Source of the DNA: JAEULH01 sp963805915
GTDB taxonomy: Bacteria; Pseudomonadota; Alphaproteobacteria; Rhodospirillales; Defluviicoccaceae
Assembly (NCBI GenBank): GCA_963805915.1
Contig: CAWDWD010000007.1
Coordinates: 186,001 to 250,000, forward strand
Length of the DNA: 64,000 nt
Direction: 5' to 3'
Notes under the pieces: model-generated
The model's input: only the letters and a program-made list of their open reading frames with translations
Database searches by the model: none
What the model was told of the DNA's origin: nothing
Part shown: positions 33,481-42,954 of the stretch, one piece after another
Position numbering within the stretch: position 1 is the stretch's first letter
Layout of the letters: every line of letters begins with the position of its first letter
Made by a program: the position numbers and the translations under genes

Positions 33481-35400
33481 CTATCCCTGCCCGGCGCCGG
33501 CGGTAAGGCCGGCTTCGGCTTCGTCCCAGTCACCCTGAAGATCGAGCCAGGCCGCTTCGGCGTCGGCCAGCGCGCGCTCGGCCTCCGCCAGCCGCTTTTG
33601 CAGCTTGACCAGCTCGCCCGGATCGCGCTGATAGATCAGCGGGTCGGCCAACCTTTCTTGCAGGGCCGCTTTTTCCGCTTCCAGCCGGGCAACGGCGGCC
33701 TCGGCCTTGCTCAGCTGCTTGCGCAGAGGCGCCAACGCGTTGCGTTGCCGGGCCGCCACCTTGCGCTGCTTCTTGCGGGTCACCCGGTCGGGCGCGCCGC
33801 TGTTGTCTTGGCCATTGCCCCGGCTCTGGTCGGTGGTCCGGCCGCGGCCGAGCAGGAGCCGGCGGTAGTCATCGATATCGCCGTCGTAGGGCGTCATCCG
33901 GCCACCGTCGAGGAGCCACAGCCGGTCGGCGGTCAACTCCAGCACGTGCGGGTCGTGGCTGACGATGATTACCGCGCCGGCGAAGGTGTTGATGGCCTCG
34001 ACCAGGGCCTCGCGGGCAATGATGTCGAGATGGTTTGTCGGCTCGTCCAGCAGCAGGACGTGCGGCTGCTCGGTGCTCATCAAGGCGAACAGCAATCGCG
34101 CCTTTTCTCCGCCGGACAGATTGGCGATCTGCGTTTCGGCGCGCGCCTGGGCGAAGCCGAAGCGACCCAAGTGGGCGCGCAGGCGCTGTTGCGGTTCGCC
34201 GGGTCGCCGCCGCGCGATCTCGATCAGCGGCGTCGCCGCGATATCGAGCTCGTCGGTCTGATGCTGGGCGAAATAGCCGACGCGCAGCTTGCCCGACTTG
34301 GCGGTGTGGCCGGCGAGCGGGGCAAGGCGGCCGGCGAGAAACTTGATCAGGGTCGACTTGCCGTTGCCGTTGGCGCCGAGAACGGCGATCCGGTCGTCGC
34401 TGTCGAGCCGGAAGGAGAGATCGCGCAAGACCGGCTTGCCGTCGTAGCCGAGGTCGACATGTTCGGCGGTGAACAGCGGCGGCGCCAGCGGATCGGGATC
34501 GGGGAAGGTGAAGCTCACCGTGGCTTCTTCCTCGAACACGGCGATGGGTTTCAGCCGGGCCAGCATTTTCATCCGCGCCTGGGCCTGTTTGGCCTTGCTC
34601 GCCTTGTAGCGGAACCGGTCGATGAACGCCTGGATATGCGCGCGCTCGGCGTCCTGCTTGCCGCGCAGCTTCTCGTTCAGCTCAAGCCTGGTGCGCCGCG
34701 TATCCTCGAAACGGTCGTAGCCGCCGGTATACAGCGTCAACTTGGCGCCATCGAGATGGAGGATTTCCTCGACGACGCGATTGAGCAGGTGGCGGTCGTG
34801 GCTGACGATGACGACCGTGCCCGGATAGCCGCGCAGATAGTCCTCGAGCCACAGGCTTGCTTCCAGGTCGAGATGGTTGGTCGGTTCGTCGAGCAAAAGC
34901 AGATCCGGCTCGCTGAACAAGAGCGCGGCAAGGGCGACGCGCATCCGCCAGCCGCCGGAAAACGACGAACACGGCCGGGTCTGCTGGGCGGCGTCGAAGC
35001 CGAGGCCGGCAAGAATGCGCGCCGCGCGGGCCTCGGCCGAATGGGCGTCGATATCGAGCAGGCGGGCGTGGATATGGCCGATCCGGTGACCGTCGGTCGC
35101 GGTCTCGGCCTCGGCGCTCAGCGTGACCAGTTCGTGATCGGCGGCGAGAACGGTCTCGATCAGGGTGGCCTCGCCACCGGGCGCTTCCTGAGTGGTCACG
35201 CCGATGCGCCAGCGCGCCGGCACGTCGATGCGTCCCTCGTCCGGCTCCAGCGCGCCGGTGATCAGGCGCAGCAGGGTCGTCTTGCCGCTGCCGTTGCGCC
35301 CGACAAGGCCAACCCGATGGCCGGGATTGATTGCCGCGTCCGCCCGCTCCAGCAAAATCCGCCCGCCGACGCGATAGGTCAGTCCCTCGATTTTCAGCAT
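33481..35400 (-). CDS. ABC-F family ATPase (Uup/YheS type)
   Basis: A 639-residue protein with two ATP-binding cassettes and no membrane segments. Walker A motifs are GLVGRNGSGKTT and AVLGANGNGKST, signatures FSGGWRMRVALAALL and LSGGEKARLLFALM, Walker B LLLLDEPTNHLDLEA and VLLLDEPTNHLDIIA. Between the cassettes is the ABC-F linker with RFRYKASKAKQAQARMK. The C-terminus is a charged coiled coil (AEAAVARLEAEKAALQERLAD). ABC-F proteins act on the ribosome to relieve stalls, or on DNA for Uup; the YheS group is the closest by eye. Start at 35400. Confidence 0.92.
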   Translation of the reverse strand: MLKIEGLTYRVGGRILLERADAAINPGHRVGLVGRNGSGKTTLLRLITGALEPDEGRIDVPARWRIGVTTQEAPGGEATLIETVLAADHELVTLSAEAETATDGHRIGHIHARLLDIDAHSAEARAARILAGLGFDAAQQTRPCSSFSGGWRMRVALAALLFSEPDLLLLDEPTNHLDLEASLWLEDYLRGYPGTVVIVSHDRHLLNRVVEEILHLDGAKLTLYTGGYDRFEDTRRTRLELNEKLRGKQDAERAHIQAFIDRFRYKASKAKQAQARMKMLARLKPIAVFEEEATVSFTFPDPDPLAPPLFTAEHVDLGYDGKPVLRDLSFRLDSDDRIAVLGANGNGKSTLIKFLAGRLAPLAGHTAKSGKLRVGYFAQHQTDELDIAATPLIEIARRRPGEPQQRLRAHLGRFGFAQARAETQIANLSGGEKARLLFALMSTEQPHVLLLDEPTNHLDIIAREALVEAINTFAGAVIIVSHDPHVLELTADRLWLLDGGRMTPYDGDIDDYRRLLLGRGRTTDQSRGNGQDNSGAPDRVTRKKQRKVAARQRNALAPLRKQLSKAEAAVARLEAEKAALQERLADPLIYQRDPGELVKLQKRLAEAERALADAEAAWLDLQGDWDEAEAGLTAGAGQG

Positions 35401-35456
35401 GCGCGCTGTTTACCACGATGCGCTCTTGTTGAGGAGCTTGTGTTCGCCAGATACGT

Positions 35457-36623
35457 CTAGATTTCGGCGGTGTAGGCCTCGTGGAACCCCTGGAAGGCGC
35501 CGTTGTCGTTGCGGAACTGTTCTTGGATGGCTTCGGCCTCGCCGCGCGCCGAGACCAGCGCCGCGACGCAATCGGGGTCGAACTTCTTGCCCGCCAACGA
35601 GCCGAGGAAGGCGAACGCGTCGTCGTTGCTCCAGGCGTCCTTGTAGGGCCGTTTCGTCGTCAGCGCGTCGAAGACGTCGGCGACCGTCACGATCCGCGCC
35701 TCGATGGGAATGTCCTCGCCGGCGAGCCCCTCGACATAGCCGCTGCCGTCGAAGGCCTCGTGATGACAGCGCACGATATTGCGCAGCACGTCGATATGCT
35801 GGGAAGCGCCGATGGCGAAGCTCTCCGCCATGGCGTCGACCATCTCGACGCCCTTGACGACATGGCTCTTCATGATCTCGAACTCCTCGGCGCTCAACAA
35901 ACCCGGCTTGAGCAGGATGCGGTCGGGGATGCCGATCTTGCCGACGTCATGGAGCGGCGCGAACAGAAAGATGAATTCGACGAACTCGTCGTCAAACTGT
36001 CGCCGGCGGGCAAGGGTCTTGGCGATCAGCCGGGCGTAGCGTGACATCCGATCGAGATGCGCGCCGGTTTCCTCATCGCGCAGATGGCTGAACCGGCGGG
36101 TGACATCGACCGCGGATCGCAGCAGGCGCGGCGCCGACATGCCGCGAATGATCAACAGCGAGATCAGATGCGAGTAGATCGCGAGGTGCCTGATCACCCC
36201 TTCGGAGAAATAGCCCCGCCGGTCGGAGTTGTAAAACAGGAACCCGAACAGCTCGCCACGATCGTAGAACGGCTTGGTGTAGCTCGCCCGGTAGCCGGTT
36301 TTGATGAGATGGCGGGTATGCGCGCCGGGCGTCCGGTCGGCCGCTTCGACTTCGGCCGCCAACGCGTCGAGATCCTCGACGATGCGATCGCAGCGACCGT
36401 GGGCGAGAACCGCGAGCGAGGGCACATCGGCGAGCCTGGCCTCGTAGAGCGCGAACGGGGTTTCGCCTTCGCTGCTGTGAATGAAGGTCCGGAGGATGTC
36501 GGTGCGATTGTCGTAGACGGCGACACCGATGCGGACGATGCCGGTCAGTTCGGAGCGCAGTTGATCGTGGATGGTTTCGATCTGCGCCCGCACCGACCTT
36601 GCGTCGTCATAAATCGCGATCAC
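35457..36623 (-). CDS. HD-GYP domain phosphohydrolase with N-terminal GAF-like sensor
   Basis: This 388-residue protein has an N-terminal region (about 1-160) resembling a GAF domain (RIGVAVYDNRTDILRTFI, LFGFLFYNSDRRGYF) and an HD-GYP domain. Visible motifs are EETGAHLDRMSRYARLIA, LHDVGKIGIPDRILLKPG (HD near 224), SHVVKGVEMVD, HHEAFDGSGY (GYP-like, near 286), and VADVFDALTTKRPYKD. Family members degrade cyclic di-GMP, so it probably links a small-molecule or redox signal to lifestyle control. The GTG at 36623 was chosen; the longer open frame to 37646 is antisense to the MscS gene. The genes are divergent. Confidence 0.88.
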   Translation of the reverse strand: MIAIYDDARSVRAQIETIHDQLRSELTGIVRIGVAVYDNRTDILRTFIHSSEGETPFALYEARLADVPSLAVLAHGRCDRIVEDLDALAAEVEAADRTPGAHTRHLIKTGYRASYTKPFYDRGELFGFLFYNSDRRGYFSEGVIRHLAIYSHLISLLIIRGMSAPRLLRSAVDVTRRFSHLRDEETGAHLDRMSRYARLIAKTLARRRQFDDEFVEFIFLFAPLHDVGKIGIPDRILLKPGLLSAEEFEIMKSHVVKGVEMVDAMAESFAIGASQHIDVLRNIVRCHHEAFDGSGYVEGLAGEDIPIEARIVTVADVFDALTTKRPYKDAWSNDDAFAFLGSLAGKKFDPDCVAALVSARGEAEAIQEQFRNDNGAFQGFHEAYTAEI

Positions 36624-36776
36624 GCCTCGATCTCCGTTCCGCCGGTGTTGCCCGCCCGGACGAAGCGTATCGCCGTCGCGTCGCCGGCGCCAGAGGCAGT
36701 TGGGCGCTGGCCAAGCCGCCGGCCGCGCCCTAATCTTTGCGACGTGACGGACGGCTAAAGGGAGCTGAGACGCGGC

Positions 36777-37601
36777 ATGGCCGAGGCGACCTGGACTTCG
36801 CTGGCGCACTGGGGCGATCTGGCCATCGCGTACGGCCTGAACCTCGTCGGCGCTTTGGCGCTGCTGATCGCGGGCTGGCTGGCGGCGGCCTGGGCGGATC
36901 GAACCGTGCGGGCCCTGGTCGCGCGGTCGGTGCGCATCGACGCGACCCTGAAGCCGCTGCTCGGCAGCCTGGTCCGCTACGCCATCCTGCTGTTCGTCGT
37001 CACCGCCGCGCTGGCGCAGTTCGGGGTGCAGACGACCAGCATCATCGCCGTCCTCGGCGCGGCGGGCTTGGCCGTCGGTCTCGCCCTGCAAGGCACGCTC
37101 GCCAACATCGCCGCCGGCGTGATGTTGCTGTTCTTGCGCCCGCTCGAGGTCGGCGAGTACATCGAGGCCGACGGCGTGGCCGGCACGGTCGACGAAGTCG
37201 GCGTCTTCACCACGCAGATGCGGACCTTCGACGGCATCTACATCTCGGTGCCGAACTCGCAATTGTGGAACAAGACCATCAGGAATTATTCCCGCCTGCC
37301 GACCCGCCGGCTCGATGTCGCCATGTCGATCGGCTACGGCGATGACCTGGACCGGGCCACGGCCGTGCTGTCGCGCGTTATTGGCGATGACCCGAGGGTC
37401 CTGACCGAGCCCGCGCCACGGGTCGTGGTCACCGGAATGGATGGCGCGATCACCCTGACCATGCGCTGCTGGACCAACGCCGCCAACTTCGGCGATCTCC
37501 AAGCGGACCTGCTGCGAGCCGGCCGCGCGCGCCTGACCGAGGCCGGCATCTCGACCCCGTTCACCCCGCGCACGGTCCAAGCGACCGCGCCGGCGCCGTA
37601 G
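36777..37601 (+). CDS. mscS: small-conductance mechanosensitive channel (MscS family)
   Basis: This 274-residue protein has the size and structure of E. coli MscS. It has three membrane helices, with the pore helix in VLGAAGLAVGLALQGTLANIAAG, then the beta domain (RPLEVGEYIEADGVAGTVDEVG) and the cytosolic alpha/beta vestibule (SVPNSQLWNKTIRNYS, YGDDLDRATAVL). It opens on membrane tension to release solutes. It is the second MscS-type gene in the window. The REP-like repeat and an antiporter gene follow. Confidence 0.95.
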   Translation: MAEATWTSLAHWGDLAIAYGLNLVGALALLIAGWLAAAWADRTVRALVARSVRIDATLKPLLGSLVRYAILLFVVTAALAQFGVQTTSIIAVLGAAGLAVGLALQGTLANIAAGVMLLFLRPLEVGEYIEADGVAGTVDEVGVFTTQMRTFDGIYISVPNSQLWNKTIRNYSRLPTRRLDVAMSIGYGDDLDRATAVLSRVIGDDPRVLTEPAPRVVVTGMDGAITLTMRCWTNAANFGDLQADLLRAGRARLTEAGISTPFTPRTVQATAPAP

Positions 37602-37637
37602 TGGCCGCGCGCGATAGGCAGGCGGTGCGCCGGGTCG

Positions 37638-37682
37638 CTGATTCACCTGACGCTTGAGGACTCACGCGTCAGGATCAGACCA
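37638..37682. repeat. REP-like palindromic repeat, copy 1
   Basis: This 45-base sequence between mscS and the antiporter gene carries an imperfect palindrome (CTGACGC ... GCGTCAG inside CTGAT ... ATCAG). Its reverse complement matches the copy at 47504-47547 over about 44 bases with only a few differences, so it is a dispersed repeat, not just a hairpin. Confidence 0.85.
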
Positions 37683-37689
37683 CTAGCGG

Positions 37690-38949
37690 ATGAATATGTC
37701 CAACGTTGAAGTTGTTCTCGATGTCATGGCGCTGCTGTTCGCCGTTTCGGCCGCCTTCGGCTTTCTCAACCATCACCTGCTCAAGCTCCCCCACGCGATC
37801 GGGCTGGTCGTTTTCTCCCTGGCGGTGTCGCTGTGCATCATCGCCCTCCATTTCATCTTTCCCGGCTGGGGTTTGCAGGCGGCGGCGCGCGGGATCATCG
37901 CCAGGGCCGATTTTTCCCAGGTGTTGCTCCAGGGCGTTCTCAGCTTCCTGCTGTTCGCCGCCGCGCTCAACGTCAACCTTTCGGACCTTCTTGACAGCAA
38001 ATGGGAGGTGTTGGCGCTGGCGACGATGGGCGTGCTGGTCTCAACCGCCGTGATCGGCGTCGGGCTCTGGCTGGCGCTGCCTTTGATCGGGGCCGAGCTT
38101 CCGCTCACCTGGTGTTTTGTTTTCGGCGCCCTGATCTCGCCGACCGATCCGCTGGCGGTTCTGGGGATCCTGCGCGAGGCCGGCCTGCCGCGAACCTTCG
38201 AGGCCCAGATCACCGGCGAGAGCCTGTTCAACGACGGCGTCGGCATTGTCGTGTTCACGATTGCCGTGGCCGTGGCCAGCGGCGAGAACGTCGGCTTCGC
38301 CCACGCGGCCGAGCTATTCGCGGTCGAGGCGGTGGGCGGGGTCGCCCTTGGCCTGGCCGCCGGCTACGGCGCGTTTGTCATCCTGCGCGCCATCGACCAC
38401 TACAACGTCGAGATCCAGATCACGCTCGCGCTGGTCGCTTCGACCTACGCCATCGCCTTGCGCCTCGGCGTCTCGGGGCCGCTCGCCGTGGTCGCCGCCG
38501 GGCTGTTCATCGGCAACCACGGCTCGCGGCTGGCGATGAGCGAAACGACGTGCCGCAACGTCAACCAGTTCTGGTCGCTGATCGACGAAATCCTGAACTC
38601 GCTGCTGTTCGTCATGATCGGCTTCGAGATCCTCGCCGTCAGCGTGCGCATCAACGACATCGCCGGTGCCGTGCTCGCCGTCCCGCTGGTTCTGCTGGCG
38701 CGGCTGGTCAGCCTGATCGTGCCGTTGAGCCTGTTCGGCCTGTTCGCGCACCGCCCGCGCGGCACCGTGCCGATCATGACCTGGGGCAGCCTGCGCGGCG
38801 GCATTTCCGTGGCACTGGCCCTGTCCCTGCCGGAGGCCGACGCCAAGAGCGCCATTCTCACCGCGACTTACGGCGTCGTCATCTTCTCGATCATCGTCCA
38901 GGGCCTGACCATAGCCCCGCTCGCCCGCCACCTCGGCCCGCGGGGGTGA
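37690..38949 (+). CDS. cation:proton antiporter (CPA1, NhaP type)
   Basis: A membrane protein of 419 residues with about twelve hydrophobic segments. Conserved CPA1 blocks are FGALISPTDPLAVLGILREAG (helix 5 with the ion-binding Asp) and ESLFNDGVGIVVFTIAVAVA (Asn-Asp pair). It exchanges Na+ or K+ for H+ across the inner membrane. Charged residues in RGGISVALALSLPEA match the conserved late helix. The short spacer to the REP-like element upstream leaves little room for a separate promoter. It is convergent with the large sensor kinase. Confidence 0.9.
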   Translation: MNMSNVEVVLDVMALLFAVSAAFGFLNHHLLKLPHAIGLVVFSLAVSLCIIALHFIFPGWGLQAAARGIIARADFSQVLLQGVLSFLLFAAALNVNLSDLLDSKWEVLALATMGVLVSTAVIGVGLWLALPLIGAELPLTWCFVFGALISPTDPLAVLGILREAGLPRTFEAQITGESLFNDGVGIVVFTIAVAVASGENVGFAHAAELFAVEAVGGVALGLAAGYGAFVILRAIDHYNVEIQITLALVASTYAIALRLGVSGPLAVVAAGLFIGNHGSRLAMSETTCRNVNQFWSLIDEILNSLLFVMIGFEILAVSVRINDIAGAVLAVPLVLLARLVSLIVPLSLFGLFAHRPRGTVPIMTWGSLRGGISVALALSLPEADAKSAILTATYGVVIFSIIVQGLTIAPLARHLGPRG

Positions 38950-38989
38950 GGCGGGGGAGTTCGGGATCGGTTATCCGGCCGCAAGAACC

Positions 38990-41900
38990 TCAGCTTCCGG
39001 CGCTGTCCGGGAGAGCCGATGCCCCGACCTCCGCCCCGCGCAACGGCAGGGTGATCGTGCAAACGACGCCGTCGGGTCTGAAGTCGTGCTGGACGGTCGC
39101 GTCGGGCAGTCCCTTCTGGATCAGGCGGCAGCCGAAGCTGGTTGTCGCGGGCTTCTTGACCGGCGGTCCGCCACGCTCGCGCCAGGTCACGGTGAGCGTG
39201 CGGCCGGCCGCCTTGGTGTCGAACCGCCAGTCGAGCTCAACGCCGCCGGTTGCGAGGCTCAACGATCCGTGCTTGGCGGCGTTCGTCGCCAGCTCATGCA
39301 GCACCAGGCCGAAGGGCGTCGCGAGGTGCGCCGGCAGGAGGACCGGCTCGCCGCTGAGATGGATCCGCTCGGGCCGCTCCATGGCATACGGTCCGAGCTG
39401 TTGGCGGACAAGCGCGTCCAGCTCCGCGCCCTTCCATTCGGAGTTGGCGAGCAGCTTGTGGGCGCTGGCAAGGGCCGCGAGGCGGCCGTCGAAGCGCTCG
39501 ACGAAGTCCTCGAGCGAGGTTGCGCCGCGTTGGGTCTGGCGCGCCATCGATTGGACGACGGTAAGCGTGTTCTTGACCCGGTGGGTCAGTTCGTCGAGCA
39601 GCAACTGCTGGCGCCGTTCCCACGACTTGCGCTCGGTAATGTCGTGATTGGTTTCGAGAACCAGCCGTCTGCCGTCCAGCGGAAACAGCTCGATTCGCGC
39701 CTCGACCGTCAAGGGCCGACCATCCTTGGCCGTATAGCGGACCTCGCCGTTCCAGCTTCCCTTCTCAAGCACCTCGCGCTGGATGTCGGCGAGCGCGGGT
39801 CCGGGCGCGTCGGCGGACATTAGCGATAGCCGTTCCCGGCCCAACGCCTCGTCGCGGCTGTAGCCGAAGAGCGCCTCGCTGCCCCGGTTCCATTCGATGA
39901 TTTCGTTGTCGAATTCCCACACGCAGACCGGTTCGCGCGACAATTCGACCAGCTGGATCATCTGGCGCAGACGTCCCTCGCTCCGCCGCAGGGCCTCTTC
40001 CGCGGCGCGCCGCTCGGTGACGTCGATGAAGGTGACGACCACGCCGTCGATCCTGTTGTCGAGCGTTCGGTACGGGCGCAGACGCAACAGGTACCACCGC
40101 CGCGCGCGGCTGGCGACCTCGCGCTCAACGAAGCTGAGATCCCTTAGAACCGTCGTGGCGTCATCAAGCAGACCGTCGTATTCAAGCTGATGGGTAAAAT
40201 CGGTGACGGGTCGCCCCTCATCCGCGTGGGTGACGTTGAACAGGTCCATGATGTGCGGTGTGAACCGCTTGATCCTGAATTTGCTATCGAGAAACAGCAC
40301 GCCGACATCGGTCGCGGCCATCAGGTTTTGCAGGTCGTTGTGGGCCCTGGAGACGCTTTCCAGCTTGTCTTTCAGCTCGGCGTTAACGGTCTGCAGTTCC
40401 TCGTTAATCGATTGCAGCTCTTCCTTGCTGGTCTCAAGCTCCTCCGATGTCGAGCGGTATTCCTCGTTGATCGACTGAAGCTCTTCATTGGCGGCGCGCA
40501 GCTCCTCGGTCGTCGTTTCCGAGTCGACGCGCACGGATTTCAGCCGGTTCTGCGTCAGCGCCAGTTCCTCGCGGAGCTGCCGGACGGTTTCCTTCGCGGC
40601 GCCGGCGACGTCCCTCCTTCCACTTTCGGGGCTCGCGGCGTGCTCGTCGATCGGTCCGCCCTCGATGAAGAACACCAGCGCGTGGTGCGGCGGCGTGTTT
40701 TCGTCCGAACCCAGCGGCTTGACCTGGACGTAGACGAGGCGCCCCTCGCCGTTGAAGCGAACCATGATGGGCAGGCTCAGGGTCGTCTCGCGGCGCTCGA
40801 AGGCGCGAATGAGCGCGGCGCGAAGATCGAAGCGCAACTCGGGCCGGACCAGTTCGCTGATGTCGTTGCTGAGCGGGCCGGCCGGGGGCTGGACGTAGCG
40901 CCCGGCGGTCTCGGAGAGATTGATCGCGCGATGCAGGTCGTCGACCAGAACGCTCGGTGGCGCGGCCGTTTCCAGCGATTGCCGGTGGTAATGTCCCTCG
41001 CCGGGCGCGCCGGCCGCGGCCGGAGTGCGCATGGCCTGCGGCAGAGGCCCGCGACCCTCAGCGCCGCCAACAAGCAGTTGCGGCAGGGCGAAAGGCGAGC
41101 CGGCCTGGCGGCCGGTCGACTGGTAGATCCGCGCGTCGCGGTTGATGACGCGAAACAGGTGGGCCGGAGTCTCGGCGCTTTCGGACGAGCCGAGGAAGAG
41201 AAATCCGTCAGAGTTCAGGGCGTAGTGAAAGATGCCGCAGGCGCGCTGCTGAAGCGCGCGGTCGAGATAAATGAGCAGATTGCGGCACGAGACCAGATCG
41301 AGGCGGCCGAAGGGGGGGTCCTTCAGCAGGCTGTGGCTGGCGAAGAGCACGCTCTCGCGCAGATCGTGCTTGACCCGGTAATGATCGCCCTCCTTCGAGA
41401 AGAAGCGGAGGAGGCGCCGGTCGCTCACATCCGCCGCGATCGCCGTGGAATAGCGTCCCTCGCGCGCCACGCCGAGCGCACCGACATCGAGATCCGAGGC
41501 GAAGACCTGCAGCTCCGGGTGCGACTGGTGCCGCGCCGTCTCCTCGAGAAGGAGCATGGCGATCGAGTAGGCTTCTTCCCCGGTGGCGCAGCCGGGAACC
41601 CAGACGCGAATGGGACTGCCGGTCTTGCGGTCGGCGAACAACCGGGGCACGACGTCGGTGGCCAGCGCCTCGAACGCTTTCGGGTCGCGGAAGAAGGTGG
41701 TGACCGAGATCAGCAGGTCGCCGAGAAGCGCCTGGACTTCCTCGACGTTCTCGCGGAGGAACTTGAAATAATCAGCGAAGTTGTCCTGCCTCGTGACCTG
41801 CGCCCGGCGCTGCATCCGCCGCAGCACCGTCGACTTCTTGTACTGGGAAAAGTCGTGGCCGGTTCTCGAGCGCACGAGCGAGAGAATGCGCTTGACGTAG

Positions 41901-42565
41901 GCTTGGTCGTTGCGCTGAGCCAACATCGCCGCGACATGAGCCTTGCTTTCGACCAGTTCGGCAAGTTTCTGGCCCATATCGCGCACCGGCATGATGAAAT
42001 CGGCCAGCCCCGTCGCGATCGCGTTTCGCGGCATCGAGCCGTACTCGGCCTCGTCGGGGTCCTGAACGAGAATGATCCCATCGGCTTCCTTGACGAACTT
42101 CAGGCCGATCGAACCATCCGATCCCGCGCCGGAGAGGATGACGGCGAAGCCGTCGCCGTGCTGCTCGGCGAGCGATCGGAAGAAGATGTCGATCGGCGCG
42201 CGGCGGGCGCGCGGGTGTTCAAAGGCAACCGCGGCGATGTGGTTGTCGGTGATCTCCAGTTGCCGATCGGGCGGCGTGACGTAGACGTGGTCGGCCTCGA
42301 TCGGGACCGCCTCGTTGACCTGGCTGACCGGAATTTTGGTGCGCGCGGCGAGAATATGCGGCAGCTCGCTGTGGTGTTCGGGGGCGAGATGGACGATGAC
42401 GACAAAGGCGGCGCCGGTCCGCTCGGGCAGCGATTTGAAGAACGTCCGCAGCGCCTGGATGCCTCCGGCCGACGCGCCGATTCCTACGATCGGCGGCCCG
42501 CAGCCCAAGGGCTCCAGCGCGCCGGAGTCTAGTTTGCTGATCGTGTCGTTGTCGTCATCGGCCAC
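38990..42565 (-). CDS. CheB-CheR-PAS-HWE histidine kinase fusion protein
   Basis: This 1191-residue multidomain sensor has four parts in order. First is a CheB-like methylesterase (about 20-205: VGIGASAGGIQALRTFF, HLAPEHHSEL, LSGAGSDGSIGLKFV). Second is a CheR-like methyltransferase (about 215-480: SVTTFFRDPKAFEAL, WVPGCATGEEAYSIAMLL, CRNLLIYLD). Third is a long coiled coil (repeats like EELQSINEE, about 680-760) with two PAS domains. Last comes an HWE/HisKA_2 kinase (DELTHRVKNTLTVVQSMARQ, His in THRVKN; HELATNAAKHG). It probably autophosphorylates after PAS-sensed signals; no response regulator is adjacent. GTG at 42565 has GAGGAGG eight bases upstream; the frame opens at 42628. Confidence 0.93.
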   Translation of the reverse strand: MADDDNDTISKLDSGALEPLGCGPPIVGIGASAGGIQALRTFFKSLPERTGAAFVVIVHLAPEHHSELPHILAARTKIPVSQVNEAVPIEADHVYVTPPDRQLEITDNHIAAVAFEHPRARRAPIDIFFRSLAEQHGDGFAVILSGAGSDGSIGLKFVKEADGIILVQDPDEAEYGSMPRNAIATGLADFIMPVRDMGQKLAELVESKAHVAAMLAQRNDQAYVKRILSLVRSRTGHDFSQYKKSTVLRRMQRRAQVTRQDNFADYFKFLRENVEEVQALLGDLLISVTTFFRDPKAFEALATDVVPRLFADRKTGSPIRVWVPGCATGEEAYSIAMLLLEETARHQSHPELQVFASDLDVGALGVAREGRYSTAIAADVSDRRLLRFFSKEGDHYRVKHDLRESVLFASHSLLKDPPFGRLDLVSCRNLLIYLDRALQQRACGIFHYALNSDGFLFLGSSESAETPAHLFRVINRDARIYQSTGRQAGSPFALPQLLVGGAEGRGPLPQAMRTPAAAGAPGEGHYHRQSLETAAPPSVLVDDLHRAINLSETAGRYVQPPAGPLSNDISELVRPELRFDLRAALIRAFERRETTLSLPIMVRFNGEGRLVYVQVKPLGSDENTPPHHALVFFIEGGPIDEHAASPESGRRDVAGAAKETVRQLREELALTQNRLKSVRVDSETTTEELRAANEELQSINEEYRSTSEELETSKEELQSINEELQTVNAELKDKLESVSRAHNDLQNLMAATDVGVLFLDSKFRIKRFTPHIMDLFNVTHADEGRPVTDFTHQLEYDGLLDDATTVLRDLSFVEREVASRARRWYLLRLRPYRTLDNRIDGVVVTFIDVTERRAAEEALRRSEGRLRQMIQLVELSREPVCVWEFDNEIIEWNRGSEALFGYSRDEALGRERLSLMSADAPGPALADIQREVLEKGSWNGEVRYTAKDGRPLTVEARIELFPLDGRRLVLETNHDITERKSWERRQQLLLDELTHRVKNTLTVVQSMARQTQRGATSLEDFVERFDGRLAALASAHKLLANSEWKGAELDALVRQQLGPYAMERPERIHLSGEPVLLPAHLATPFGLVLHELATNAAKHGSLSLATGGVELDWRFDTKAAGRTLTVTWRERGGPPVKKPATTSFGCRLIQKGLPDATVQHDFRPDGVVCTITLPLRGAEVGASALPDSAGS

Positions 42566-42954
42566 GGATGCAGCCTCCTCAATGCCGGATCGAAGGCCGA
42601 CTTTAAGGCCATGCTTAAATGGCGGCAAAGCCGATTAGACGGAAATGCAATCCGGTCGATGGCATGACATTGGCGCGATCGGGCCTATATCACCCTATAT
42701 AGGCCCCAATGGGTTAAAGTCTATTCATTTGACTCCCCGTGCTCGATGGGTGAAACCCGCGGAGCCGCACCTTGCGGAGTTTATTTTTGATCGGCCCGAG
42801 TTGGTGTGACGCGGTTCATTGCCGGAAGGCGGAATGGGTGCCTATAACATCAGCATCTCGCGGTCGGCGAGACCTTAGGCGCGGCGATGTTCGGCTTGGG
42901 TCAAACCATGTGCCGCCGACGGGTCCGGCGATGTTGCGAGCTGGGAGAGACAGC
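42566..42954. other. divergent intergenic region with a 10-bp dyad
   Basis: This 389-base gap separates the sensor kinase from the glycosyltransferase gene. It holds a perfect 10-bp inverted repeat GGGCCTATAT / ATATAGGCCC at 42681-42706 (6-base loop), which could be an operator. A small hairpin CCGCA-CCT-TGCGG at 42765-42777 is followed by AGTTTATTTTTG and could be a weak plus-strand terminator or attenuator. No gene is supported. Confidence 0.55.

Noticed and set aside
36624..37646. N-terminal extension of the HD-GYP frame by about 340 codons
   Set aside because: It lies antisense to the well-conserved MscS gene and has shadow-like composition; the GTG at 36623 is the sensible start.
40190..42532. 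780-codon plus-strand open frame
   Set aside because: It is the complement of the CheB-CheR-PAS-HWE kinase, whose domains are unmistakable; no homology-like motifs in the plus frame.
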